Source: Falsiroseomonas frigidaquae (GTDB lineage Bacteria; Pseudomonadota; Alphaproteobacteria; Acetobacterales; Acetobacteraceae). Taken from it: a DNA stretch of 64,000 bases. A program made the position numbers and the translations under genes. Shown here piece by piece: positions 1 to 8,010 of this stretch (positions are counted from its first letter, which is position 1; each line of letters begins with the position of its first letter). The notes below the pieces were generated by a model. The model was not told the DNA's origin. It searched no databases and saw only the letters and a program-made list of their open reading frames with translations. The stretch spans positions 434,001-498,000 of the forward strand of contig NZ_JAAVTX010000002.1 of the NCBI RefSeq assembly GCF_012163145.1, read 5' to 3'.

Positions 1-357
1 CCGGTGCTCCTCCGCCAGCAGGTGATAGGCGGCGAAAAGCTCCGGGTCGCCGAGCACCTTCTGGCGCTTCAGCCCGGCCAGGGTGCGGATGTACTGGGCA
101 ATCCGCTCCGGCGCCGGCGCCGCGCCGGTGACGATCGGCTCCAGCGGTTCCACCACCGCATGCAGCCAGCGCGCCACCACCGCTTCCCGCAGCGCCGCCT
201 TGCTGGGGAAGTGGCGATAGACATTGCCATGGCTCATGCCGAGCGCCCGGGCGACATCAACCACCGTCGCCTTGGCCGGGCCGTGGCGGCGGATCAGCGC
301 CTCCGCGGCGTCCAGCATGCGGGTGGCGGCGGGGTCGGGACTCGGGTCGTCGGTCAT
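1..357 (-). CDS. TetR/AcrR family transcriptional regulator, C-terminus cut by window edge
   Basis: The visible 119 codons start at an ATG (complement of 355-357) and run off the window without a stop. Residues about 10-55 hold a TetR DNA-binding domain; the recognition-helix stretch GMSHGNVYRHFPSKAALRE is typical of the family. The ligand-binding C-terminal half is only begun. It lies directly downstream of, and co-directional with, an aldo/keto reductase (9 bases between), so the two probably form one transcript. The palindrome at 1410-1437 in front of the reductase is a plausible binding site for this regulator, which is inference. The ligand cannot be guessed. Confidence 0.88.
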   Translation of the reverse strand, partial: MTDDPSPDPAATRMLDAAEALIRRHGPAKATVVDVARALGMSHGNVYRHFPSKAALREAVVARWLHAVVEPLEPIVTGAAPAPERIAQYIRTLAGLKRQKVLGDPELFAAYHLLAEEHR

Positions 358-366
358 GCGCCCTTG

Positions 367-1359
367 TCAGGCGGCCGGGCGCTCGCTGTCCAGCATGGCC
401 ATCTGATGCGCGTCGTAGCGGGTGCCGGCCACGGCCTCCGCCGGCACCGCCGCCTCCAGCGCCGCGACCTCCGCCGGGGTCAGGCGCAGCTCCAGCGCGC
501 CCAGCGCCTCGGCCAGGCGTTCCGGGCGGCGGGCGCCGACCAGGGGGATGATGTGCGGCCCCTTCGCCAGCACCCAGGCGATGGCCATCTGCGCCGGCGT
601 CGCGCCGCGTTCCTCGGCCAGCGCGGCCACCGCCGCGGCCAGGGCCTGGTTGCGGGCCAGGTTCGCGCCCTGGAAGCGGGGCGAATGGGCGCGGAAGTCG
701 CCGCGCCCGCCCGGCAGGCTGCCGCCCAGCAGGCCGCGGGACAGCACGCCATAGGGGTTCAGGGCGATGCCCAGCTCCTCCAGCAGCGGCATGATCGCCG
801 CCTCCGGCCCGCGCGACATCAGCGAATATTCGATCTGCAAGGCCGCGATCGGGTGGGTGGCATGGGCGCGGCGGATGGTGGCCGGGCCCATCTCGGACAG
901 GCCGATGTGGCGCACATGGCCGGCTGCCACCAGCTCCGCGATCGCGCCCACCGTCTCCTCGATCGGCACGGCGGGGTCGAGGCGGGCGGGCTGGTACAGG
1001 TCGATATGGTCGGTGCCGAGGCGCTTCAGCGTATAAGCCAGCGCGGTCTTCACCGCGGCGGGGCGCGTGTCGAAACCGATGAAGGCGCCGGAGGGGTCGC
1101 GCTGCGCGCCGAACTTCACGGCGAGGAAGGCGCGGTCTCGCCGGCCGCCCCGCAGCGCCTCCCGCAGCAGCATCTCATTGTGGCCCATGCCGTAGAAATC
1201 GCCGGTGTCGAGCCAGGTGATCCCGGCATCCTGCGCGGCATGGATGGTGGCGATGGAGGTGGCCTCATCGGCCGGGCCGTAGAAATCGGACATGCCCATG
1301 CAGCCGAGGCCGATTGCGGAAATGCGGGGGCCCTGCGGGCCGAGATTGCGGAACAGCAT
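367..1359 (-). CDS. Aldo/keto reductase
   Basis: A 330-residue NAD(P)H-dependent oxidoreductase of the aldo/keto reductase superfamily (TIM barrel). It opens with the family signature around GLGCMGMSDFYG. The catalytic tetrad is recognisable as Asp51 and Tyr56 in DTGDFYG and Lys82 in AVKFG. At the position of the usual tetrad His the protein reads LYQPARLDP, a variant I recall from a common AKR subgroup. NADP contacts are expected in the VGARRPERLAEALGA stretch near residue 290. The start is supported by a GGAG about 9 bases upstream. It is followed by tetR on the same strand and preceded by a promoter/operator region. Substrate unknown. Confidence 0.93.
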   Translation of the reverse strand: MLFRNLGPQGPRISAIGLGCMGMSDFYGPADEATSIATIHAAQDAGITWLDTGDFYGMGHNEMLLREALRGGRRDRAFLAVKFGAQRDPSGAFIGFDTRPAAVKTALAYTLKRLGTDHIDLYQPARLDPAVPIEETVGAIAELVAAGHVRHIGLSEMGPATIRRAHATHPIAALQIEYSLMSRGPEAAIMPLLEELGIALNPYGVLSRGLLGGSLPGGRGDFRAHSPRFQGANLARNQALAAAVAALAEERGATPAQMAIAWVLAKGPHIIPLVGARRPERLAEALGALELRLTPAEVAALEAAVPAEAVAGTRYDAHQMAMLDSERPAA

Positions 1360-1389
1360 GATGCGTCACTCCGTCACTGGTGTGACGAG

Positions 1390-1437
1390 GAGATACGCCC
1401 GCTTATGACGAATGACAATAGACAGATTTTGTCATTC
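1390..1437 (-). promoter_or_regulatory. Promoter with overlapping palindromic operator upstream of aldo/keto reductase-tetR
   Basis: A perfect 9-bp inverted repeat GAATGACAA / TTGTCATTC separated by 10 bases lies at 1410-1437. Read on the minus strand, TTGTCA (complement of 1413-1418) is a good -35. It is followed after 17 bases by TATCTC (complement of 1390-1395), a weaker -10. The -35 sits inside one arm of the palindrome, the layout expected for a repressor-blocked promoter. A second small inverted repeat, GTCAC-TGGT-GTGAC, is at 1373-1386. Assigning it to the adjacent TetR protein is inference from position. Confidence 0.55.
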
Positions 1438-1451
1438 TCCTGACCAACACC

Positions 1452-2189
1452 TCACCCCTGTCGAAAGAGCACCCGCTGCCCGTGCCGGGTTTCCTCCGGC
1501 AGGCACAGCGCGGCGATGGCCGGCGCCACCTCCTCGGGCTGGGTCAGCGTGGCGGGGTCCTCGCCCGGCATCGCCTGCGCGCGCAGCCGCGTGGCGACGA
1601 CATCCGGGTCGAACAGGTTCACCCGCAGCTTCGTTCCGGCGACTTCCTCCGCCCAGCTCTGCACCAGATGCTCCATGCCCGCCTTGGTCGCGCCGTACAT
1701 GCCCCAATAGGCCTTGGGCCGCAGCACCCGCCCGGTGGTGACGAAGACGGCGCGCCCGGCCTCCGCCGCACGCAGCGGCGGGTCGCAGGTGCGGATCAGG
1801 CGCCAGGCCGCGGTCAGGTTCACCCCCACCGTCTGCGCCCAATCCTTCGGGTCGATATGCGCCACCGGCGTCAGCTTGTTCAGCACGGCGGCGTTGTGGA
1901 CCAGGATATCCAGCCGCCCGAAGCGCTCCATGATCGACGGCCCGATCAGGTCGAGCTGCTTCTCGGCATCCTTGTGCAGGTCGAGCGGCAGCAGCGTGGC
2001 GCCACGGCCGGAGACGGCGCGGATCGCGTCATCCGTCTCCTCCAGACCGCCCTGGGTGCGGGCGATGAGGACAAGCTGCGCGCCCATCCGCGCCAGCTCC
2101 ACCGCCAGCGCGGCGCCGATGCCGCGGGAGGCGCCGGTGACCAGCGCGACCCGATCTTCAAGGGGACGGTTCTCGAGGGGAAGGCTCAC
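1452..2189 (-). CDS. SDR family NAD(P)-dependent oxidoreductase
   Basis: Classical short-chain dehydrogenase of 245 residues. It has the Rossmann glycine motif VTGASRGIG near residue 18, an NNAG-equivalent VHNAAVL near residue 95, and the catalytic YGATK near residue 155. I place the start at a GTG (complement of 2187-2189), preceded by AGGA with suitable spacing. The frame stays open further upstream, but that part would run into purF and has no family similarity. It follows purF by 20 bases, so it is probably a distal member of the cvpA-purF transcript. Substrate not predictable. Confidence 0.9.
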   Translation of the reverse strand: MSLPLENRPLEDRVALVTGASRGIGAALAVELARMGAQLVLIARTQGGLEETDDAIRAVSGRGATLLPLDLHKDAEKQLDLIGPSIMERFGRLDILVHNAAVLNKLTPVAHIDPKDWAQTVGVNLTAAWRLIRTCDPPLRAAEAGRAVFVTTGRVLRPKAYWGMYGATKAGMEHLVQSWAEEVAGTKLRVNLFDPDVVATRLRAQAMPGEDPATLTQPEEVAPAIAALCLPEETRHGQRVLFRQG

Positions 2190-2209
2190 TTGCGTATCCT
2201 GAGCAGGCG

Positions 2210-3682
2210 TCAGCGGTTGGCGACCTGCAGCAGCGGCAGCGGGCGCTCGGAATTGTCCTGCTGGTCGAGCAGCGGAATGGCGTAGTCGCCGGTGAAGCAG
2301 GCATCGCAATAGGCCGGCGCCGCCGGGTCCCGCCCATCCCGGCCGAGCGCGCGGTACAGCCCGTCCAGCGAGATGAAGGCCAGGCTGTCGGCGCCGATGA
2401 TGTTCGCCATCTCCGCCACGTCGTGGTTCGCCGCCAGCAGCTTGGCGCGTTCCGGCGTGTCGATGCCGTAGAAGCAGGAATGCGTGGTGGGCGGGGAGGA
2501 GATGCGCATATGCACCTCGGTCGCGCCCGCCTGGCGCACCATCTCCACGATCTTGCGGCTGGTGGTGCCGCGGACGATGGAATCGTCCACGAGAACGACG
2601 CGCTTGCCCTCGATCATGCTGCGGTTGGCGCTGTGCTTCAGCTTCACGCCGAGGTTGCGGATCTGGTCGGTCGGCTCGATGAAGGTGCGGCCGACATAGT
2701 GGTTGCGGATGATGCCGAGTTCGAAGGGTATGCCGGCTTCCGCCGCATAGCCCATCGCCGCCGGCACGCCGCTATCCGGCACAGGGACGATGACATCCGC
2801 CTTGACGCCGGATTCACGCGCCAACTCGGCGCCGATGCGCTTGCGCGTGTCATAGACCGGCGTGCCCTCGACGATGGAATCGGGGCGCGCGAAGTAGATG
2901 TATTCGAAGATGCAGAAGCGCGGGCTGGACGGCCGCGCGAAGGGGCGGATGGAGCGCACGCCGGAATCGTCGATCAGCACGATCTCGCCCGGTTCCACGT
3001 CCCGCACGAAATCGGCGCCGACGATGTCCAGGCCGCAGGTCTCGCTCGACAGCACGAAGCCGCCGGCCGGCAGCTTGCCGAGCACCAGCGGCCGCACACC
3101 CAGCGGATCCCGCGCACCCAGCAGCGCGCCATTGTGCAGCGCGACCAAGCTGTAGGCGCCCTGTACCTGCTTCAGCGCATCGATCAGCCGGTCCATCACC
3201 GTCGAGTAGAGCGAGATGGCGATGAGGTGGATGAACACCTCGCTGTCCGTGGTGGACTGGAACAGGCAGCCGCGGCGGACCAAGGCGCGCTTCAGCACAT
3301 GCGCGTTGGTCAGGTTGCCGTTATGCGCCACCGCGAAGCCGCCGAATTCGAAATCGGCATACAGCGGCTGCACGTTGCGCAGCGCCGTCTCGCCGGTGGT
3401 GGCGTAGCGGTTGTGGCCGAGTGCCGCATGGCCCGGCAGGCCGGCGATGACGGCGGCGTTGCTGAAATTGTCGCCCACCAGGCCGCGGCCCTTATGGGCG
3501 TGGAACTGCCCCTGGCCGGCCAGGGAGACGATGCCCGCCGCCTCCTGCCCCCGGTGCTGCAGCGCGTGCAGGCCGAGCGCCGTCAGGGCCGCCGCATCCG
3601 GGCTGCCCCACACGCCGACCACGCCGCATTCCTCATGCGGATGGTCGTCGTCACCGATATCCCACTGGCTGGCCTGGGTCAT
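2210..3682 (-). CDS. purF: Amidophosphoribosyltransferase PurF
   Basis: Catalyses the first committed step of purine biosynthesis: PRPP plus glutamine gives 5-phosphoribosylamine. At 490 residues it has the family's normal size. The N-terminal nucleophile hydrolase domain has its catalytic cysteine at about residue 19 (HEECGVVGVWG), so an 18-residue propeptide must be removed. GHNRYATTG and the NGNLTN motif complete the glutaminase site. The PRPP-binding motif VVLVDDSIVRGTTS lies in the C-terminal phosphoribosyltransferase domain. The gene follows cvpA by 9 bases, the widespread cvpA-purF pairing. Confidence 0.98.
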   Translation of the reverse strand: MTQASQWDIGDDDHPHEECGVVGVWGSPDAAALTALGLHALQHRGQEAAGIVSLAGQGQFHAHKGRGLVGDNFSNAAVIAGLPGHAALGHNRYATTGETALRNVQPLYADFEFGGFAVAHNGNLTNAHVLKRALVRRGCLFQSTTDSEVFIHLIAISLYSTVMDRLIDALKQVQGAYSLVALHNGALLGARDPLGVRPLVLGKLPAGGFVLSSETCGLDIVGADFVRDVEPGEIVLIDDSGVRSIRPFARPSSPRFCIFEYIYFARPDSIVEGTPVYDTRKRIGAELARESGVKADVIVPVPDSGVPAAMGYAAEAGIPFELGIIRNHYVGRTFIEPTDQIRNLGVKLKHSANRSMIEGKRVVLVDDSIVRGTTSRKIVEMVRQAGATEVHMRISSPPTTHSCFYGIDTPERAKLLAANHDVAEMANIIGADSLAFISLDGLYRALGRDGRDPAAPAYCDACFTGDYAIPLLDQQDNSERPLPLLQVANR

Positions 3683-3691
3683 GCGAATCCT

Positions 3692-4252
3692 TCAGATCCG
3701 GCTGCGCGCGGGGGGGCGAAGCAGCTGGTCCATGCTCGGTTCCTGGCGGCCCGTGCCATCCGGCAGGCGCGGGCGGAAATCATCCGGCAGCTTTTCCACC
3801 ACCCAGGCCGCGCCCTGTGCCGCGAATGGCAGGGAACGCGCCTGGCGAACCGGTTCAGGCCAGCGATCGCTGTCCGGCAGCACCAGCCCGGCCACGATAT
3901 AGGCGATCACGACAATGAAAGCACCCCGCGCCAGTCCGAAGAGCAGCCCGAGCACGCGATCCACGCCACCCAGGGCCGAGCGCTGCACATGGCCCGCCAG
4001 CCAGGCGATCAGCAGCTTGAGCACCACCAGCACCAGCAGGAATACCACGCCCACCGCGACGCCGGTCGCCAGCCAGGGAGGTTCCACATATTGCCCGGCC
4101 AGCGGCGTCACCGCCGGCTCCGCCAGGATGGCCGCGACGATGGCGCCCGCCCAGGCGCCGACGCCCAGAACCTCGCGCACCAGGCCACGGAAATAGGCGA
4201 GCCCTGCCGAAAGCAGGCACACCGCGAGGATGACGGCATCAACCCAGGTCAT
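3692..4252 (-). CDS. cvpA: CvpA family membrane protein
   Basis: A 186-residue protein with about four hydrophobic segments in the first 120 residues (for example AVILAVCLLSAGLAYFRG) and a soluble C-terminal tail ending in a short Pro/Arg-rich stretch. The CvpA family is named for a colicin V production phenotype in E. coli, and its biochemical role is still unsettled. Position immediately upstream of purF on the same strand is the standard context and the main support for the name. Confidence 0.92.
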   Translation of the reverse strand: MTWVDAVILAVCLLSAGLAYFRGLVREVLGVGAWAGAIVAAILAEPAVTPLAGQYVEPPWLATGVAVGVVFLLVLVVLKLLIAWLAGHVQRSALGGVDRVLGLLFGLARGAFIVVIAYIVAGLVLPDSDRWPEPVRQARSLPFAAQGAAWVVEKLPDDFRPRLPDGTGRQEPSMDQLLRPPARSRI

Positions 4253-4307
4253 TGCGGCAGCCTATAGCGGGCGGGGGTGCGGGTGTCATGCCACCCGCGC
4301 TCGCGGG

Positions 4308-5282
4308 TCACACGCCATGCCAGTCGCGGAACCAGGCGACGAACTTCGGAATGCCCTCGGACAGCGCGGTGGTCGGCGCGAAGCCGGCCAGCTTCTGGAT
4401 GGCGGAGATGTCGGCAAAGGTCTCCTCCACATCCGCCACCGGCCTCGGCGCGTCCTGGATGATCGCGCGGCGGCCGAGACCTTCCTCCAGCAGCCGCACC
4501 AGGGTCAGCACCCGCTCCGCCCGGTTGTTGCCGATGTTCAGCAGCCGCGCGCGCTCTCCGGGGCCCGGCGGGTGGGCCATGCAGCCGATCACGCCCTGCA
4601 CGATGTCGTCGATATAGGTGAAGTCGCGCTTCAGCTCGCCGCCCTCATACAGCGTGATCGGCTCGCCGGCCGCGATCGCCTTGGCGAAGCTGTAATAGGC
4701 CATGTCGGGCCGGCCCCAGGGGCCATAGACGGTGAAGAAGCGCAGGCCGGTCTGCGGCAGGCCGTAGATGTGGCTGTAGGCCTGGCCGATCAGCTCATCC
4801 GCCCGCTTGGTCGCGGCATAGAGCGAGACGGGCAGTTCCACCGGATCCGTCTCCCGGAACGGCAGCCGGGTATTGCCGCCATAGACCGAGGAGGAGGAGG
4901 CGTAGACCAGGTGCCGCAGCTTCGGCATGCGTCGCGCCGCCTCCAGCATCACCACATGGCCCATGACGTTCGACGCCACATAGGCGTAGGGGTCGATCAT
5001 CGAGTAGCGAACCCCAGCCTGGGCGGCGAGGTGGATGACCTCCGTGATCTCCTCCATCTCCGGCGCCAGGCCGGCGAAGACGGCGTCGCGGTCCGCCAGG
5101 TCCAGGCGCAGGAAGGTGAAGCCGGGCTGCGGCTTCAGCCGGGCCAGCCGGGCCTCCTTCAGGGAGACGTCATAGTAGCTGTTGACGTTGTCGAGCCCGA
5201 CGACGCGTTCGCCACGCGCCAGCAACGCGGCGGCGACATGCGAGCCGACGAACCCGGCAACGCCCGTGACGAGAATCGCCAT
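4308..5282 (-). CDS. NAD-dependent nucleotide-sugar epimerase/dehydratase (UDP-glucuronate 4-epimerase-like)
   Basis: Extended SDR of 324 residues. The NAD-binding motif VTGVAGFVGSHVA is at the N-terminus, HLAAQAGVRYS near residue 85, and catalytic Ser/Tyr/Lys are visible in YASSSSVYGG and YAATKRADE. The HLAAQAGVRYS form and the DNVNSYYDVSLKEARL segment resemble UDP-glucuronate 4-epimerases, so a role making UDP-galacturonate for envelope polysaccharide is likely but not proven. It sits between radA and cvpA with 116 and 55 bases either side, as an apparent guest in an otherwise housekeeping order. Confidence 0.92.
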   Translation of the reverse strand: MAILVTGVAGFVGSHVAAALLARGERVVGLDNVNSYYDVSLKEARLARLKPQPGFTFLRLDLADRDAVFAGLAPEMEEITEVIHLAAQAGVRYSMIDPYAYVASNVMGHVVMLEAARRMPKLRHLVYASSSSVYGGNTRLPFRETDPVELPVSLYAATKRADELIGQAYSHIYGLPQTGLRFFTVYGPWGRPDMAYYSFAKAIAAGEPITLYEGGELKRDFTYIDDIVQGVIGCMAHPPGPGERARLLNIGNNRAERVLTLVRLLEEGLGRRAIIQDAPRPVADVEETFADISAIQKLAGFAPTTALSEGIPKFVAWFRDWHGV

Positions 5283-5398
5283 CCGGTCCTCATTCCCTCA
5301 AACCCAGCTGAACGTCAGGTCAAAAAAGCTGTCCGGATCGCGAAATGCGATGCCGGGCTCTGGTGCAGCGCAGTACCGCCGTCACCAGGGCCTTCGCG

Positions 5399-6826
5399 TC
5401 AAGCCTTGCCGGCCGCGGGCTGTTCAAGATTCGCTCGCCGCTTGACCGTCTGGGCCGCGAAGACGGCCACGAGATCGGCCAGATGCCCGGTCTCCGACAG
5501 CTTCAGGCCCGGCAAGGCGGGCGGCGTGGAGCTGCCGCGCGCCACGCGGCGCGGCAGGGTGGCGGCGGTGAAGCCCAGCTTCTGCGCCTCCCGCAGCCGG
5601 GTTTCCGCCTGGCTGACCTGACGCACCTCGCCGGACAGCCCGACCTCGCCGAAATAGACGGCGCCCGGATCGGTCGGCCGGTCGGTCGCCGCCGAGATCA
5701 GCGCCGCCGCCACGGCGAGGTCCGCCGCCGGCTCCGCGATCCGCAGCCCGCCTGCGACGTTCAGGTAGACGTCGTTCTGGCCGACGCCGAGGCCGCAGCG
5801 CGTCTCCAGCACCGCCAGCAGCATCGCCAGCCGCCCGGAATCCCAGCCCACCACCTGCCGCCGCGGGCTGCCGCCGGCGGAAGGGGAAAGCAGGCACTGC
5901 ACCTCCACCAGCACCGGCCGCGTGCCCTCGATGCCCGCGAAGACCGCACTGCCGGAGACATTGCCGCGGCGCTCCGCCAGGAACAGGGCGGAAGGATTCG
6001 CCACTTCCACCAGGCCGCGCTCGGTCATCTCGAAGACGCCGATCTCGTCGGTGGCGCCGTAGCGATTCTTCACAGCCCGCAGGATGCGGAACTGGTGGCC
6101 GCGGTCGCCTTCGAAATACAGCGTGGCGTCCACCATGTGCTCCAGCACCCGCGGCCCGGCCAGCGTGCCTTCCTTGGTGACGTGGCCCACCAGCACGATG
6201 GCGAAGCCGCGCGCCTTGGCCAGCCGGATCAGCTCCGCCGCACAGGCGCGCACCTGGCTGACGGTGCCGGGCGCGGAATCCAGCGCGTCGAGCCAGACGG
6301 TCTGGATGGAGTCGATGATGACCAGCGCCACATCGCCCTCCCCTTCCAGGCTGGCGACGATGTCGCGCAGGCTGGTGGCGGCGGCCAGGCCCATCGGGCT
6401 GTCGGTCAGGCCGAGCCGGGCGGCGCGCAGCCGCACCTGCTCCACCGCCTCCTCGCCCGAGATGTACAGGCTGCGGCGGCCGGAACTCGCGATGCGCGCC
6501 GCCGCCTGCAGCAGGATGGTGGATTTGCCGATGCCCGGATCGCCGCCCACCAGCACGGCAGAGGCCGGCACCATGCCGCCGCCGAGCACCCGGTCCAGCT
6601 CCGCGATGCCGGTGAGAATCCGGGCCGGCGGTGCGGATTTCCCCTTCAGCCCGACGAATTCCACCCGCCGCCCACCGGCCGCCTTGGCCGCAGGGCCGGG
6701 GCCGCGCTGTTCGGCGACCTCCTCGGACAGCGTGTTCCACTCGCCGCAGGCATCGCAGCGGCCCTGCCACTTGGTATGGGGGGCGCCGCAGGCCTGGCAG
6801 ACGTAGCGTGTCGTGGGCTTGGCCAT
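5399..6826 (-). CDS. radA: DNA repair protein RadA
   Basis: A 475-residue RecA-like branch-migration ATPase acting in recombinational repair. The N-terminal zinc finger is CQACG ... CDACG (about residues 10-31). Walker A is GGDPGIGKST near residue 97. The RadA-specific KNRYG motif is near residue 254, and a Lon-protease-like fold fills the C-terminal third (for example GEVGLSGEVRQVSQAETR). The start ATG lies 3 bases beyond the RES gene stop, so it is probably co-transcribed with the upstream toxin-antitoxin pair or reads from a promoter inside it. Confidence 0.97.
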   Translation of the reverse strand: MAKPTTRYVCQACGAPHTKWQGRCDACGEWNTLSEEVAEQRGPGPAAKAAGGRRVEFVGLKGKSAPPARILTGIAELDRVLGGGMVPASAVLVGGDPGIGKSTILLQAAARIASSGRRSLYISGEEAVEQVRLRAARLGLTDSPMGLAAATSLRDIVASLEGEGDVALVIIDSIQTVWLDALDSAPGTVSQVRACAAELIRLAKARGFAIVLVGHVTKEGTLAGPRVLEHMVDATLYFEGDRGHQFRILRAVKNRYGATDEIGVFEMTERGLVEVANPSALFLAERRGNVSGSAVFAGIEGTRPVLVEVQCLLSPSAGGSPRRQVVGWDSGRLAMLLAVLETRCGLGVGQNDVYLNVAGGLRIAEPAADLAVAAALISAATDRPTDPGAVYFGEVGLSGEVRQVSQAETRLREAQKLGFTAATLPRRVARGSSTPPALPGLKLSETGHLADLVAVFAAQTVKRRANLEQPAAGKA

Positions 6827-6829
6827 GGT

Positions 6830-7522
6830 TCAGGCGCTGACCTGTTCAATATGAGGGGCGGGACGCCCCGACCATCGCAGGCGCCAGATGGCCCCCTGCG
6901 CCGGGGATTGCACCGCATGGGGCCACAGCGCCACCAGGCAGGTGCCGCCCGGATCGCGGACCGAGGGATACAGGATGCCGTTATGGCCGGCCTGCATCAC
7001 CTGCGCCGCCAGCGCATTGCCGGCCGGGTAGCCGATCGCGGCATCCGGATGCAGGCAGTCGGGCGTCGGCTGCGCCTCGCGCAGGTCGAGGAAGGCGCCG
7101 GCGAAGGCCGCATGCATCTCCACATAATCCACCTCCGCCTCATAGACGCCCGTATCGGCCAGGTGCCCGGTCAGGTGGAAGGCGACCTCCGCCATGGCGG
7201 TACGCACCGCCAGCGCGGCGTACCAGGCACCCCGCTCCGGGCCGTTGAAGCGGTTCAGGCCGCGCGGCCGGGCATAGGCGAAGGCTGCGTTGACGAAGGC
7301 GGCATGCGGCACGCGCGCCACCAGATCCTCCGGCGGCAGGCCGGGAAGCAGGCCCGTGGCGGCGTTCAGCCGCGCGCTCGTGGCGCCCTCCAGCGCGGCC
7401 AGCAGGGCGAACTCCTCATCCGTGTCGATCAGCGCGCGCAGCACCGACTCCCGCAGGCGGGCAGTGCTGACCAGGCGGATGGTGCGCGGCAGCGCCTCCG
7501 TGCGAACCGGAAAACCGTTCAC
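6830..7522 (-). CDS. RES domain toxin of an Xre/RES toxin-antitoxin pair
   Basis: A 230-residue RES-domain protein. The three residues that name the family are visible: Arg in RFNGPERGAWY, Glu in TAMAEVAFHL and Ser in YPSVRDPGG. Characterised members (for example MbcT) are NAD+-consuming toxins; that activity here is inference. The start is a GTG (complement of 7520-7522) that overlaps the antitoxin stop as GTGA, so translation is probably coupled. The frame remains open upstream but there it is only antisense-like shadow of the antitoxin. The partner gene directly precedes it. Confidence 0.88.
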   Translation of the reverse strand: MNGFPVRTEALPRTIRLVSTARLRESVLRALIDTDEEFALLAALEGATSARLNAATGLLPGLPPEDLVARVPHAAFVNAAFAYARPRGLNRFNGPERGAWYAALAVRTAMAEVAFHLTGHLADTGVYEAEVDYVEMHAAFAGAFLDLREAQPTPDCLHPDAAIGYPAGNALAAQVMQAGHNGILYPSVRDPGGTCLVALWPHAVQSPAQGAIWRLRWSGRPAPHIEQVSA

Positions 7523-7944
7523 AAGCCGCCGCGCATGGCATCCACATGGCGCCGCGCCTCGATCAGGCGGGGGATGCCACCCTCGATCATCGCCGTCACC
7601 GGCGACAGGCCGCCGAATAGCGGGTTGCGGTTGGGCAGGCGCGGCCAGCGATCCGCCATGCCATCCGCGAACAGCAGGTGCAGCGCCTTGAACACGCCGA
7701 TAAGGGCGGAGGCGCGGGTCAACTGGTCCTGCGACAGCGTGCCGGCCCAGCGCCCGGCGCGCATGCGGTCCCAGGTGGTGGTGGAGACGCCGAGCAGGGA
7801 AGCAGCCTCCTGCCCCGTCAATTGCCAGGCTTCCGCCAACCGCAGCAGCGCCTTCAGCGCGACCGGGGTGAAGCGTCCCCGCTCGGCCTCGCTGGAAAAG
7901 CTGGGCGGCGGCGCCACGGGCTGGACAAGGGTCTGGACCTGCAT
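7519..7944 (-). CDS. Xre/MbcA/ParS-type antitoxin (DUF2384 domain)
   Basis: A 141-residue antitoxin. An N-terminal helix-turn-helix (LTGQEAASLLGVSTTTWDRM, about residues 45-65) is followed by the DUF2384 toxin-binding region, with the characteristic WPRLPNRNPLFGG and EGGIPRLIEARRHVDAMRGG tail. I choose the ATG at 7944, the third in-frame Met, because GGAG lies 6 bases before it. Antitoxins of this family repress their own operon, and direct and inverted AGATGG repeats lie immediately upstream. The gene overlaps the RES toxin by 4 bases. Confidence 0.88.
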   Translation of the reverse strand: MQVQTLVQPVAPPPSFSSEAERGRFTPVALKALLRLAEAWQLTGQEAASLLGVSTTTWDRMRAGRWAGTLSQDQLTRASALIGVFKALHLLFADGMADRWPRLPNRNPLFGGLSPVTAMIEGGIPRLIEARRHVDAMRGGL

Positions 7945-7952
7945 CGCAATCT

Positions 7953-7994
7953 CCATCTGATGCACAAGATGGCACCAGATGGGGTTCGGTTCAA
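7953..7994 (-). promoter_or_regulatory. Promoter/operator of the Xre/RES module
   Basis: On the minus strand TTGAAC (complement of 7989-7994) and CATCTT (complement of 7966-7971) are 17 bases apart, a plausible promoter with a weak -10. The same stretch holds two tandem decamers on the plus strand, CACAAGATGG (7963-7972) and CACCAGATGG (7973-7982), one helical turn apart. An inverted copy CCATCT at 7953-7958 faces the first. This arrangement suits cooperative binding of a multimeric antitoxin over the -10 region. It is inference from sequence only. Confidence 0.5.
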
Positions 7995-8010
7995 GTTTTG
8001 TTCGCAGAGG

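Noticed and set aside
2423-4267. A 614-codon plus-strand open frame opposite purF and cvpA
   Set aside because: purF and cvpA on the other strand are unmistakable; the frame has no recognisable motif.
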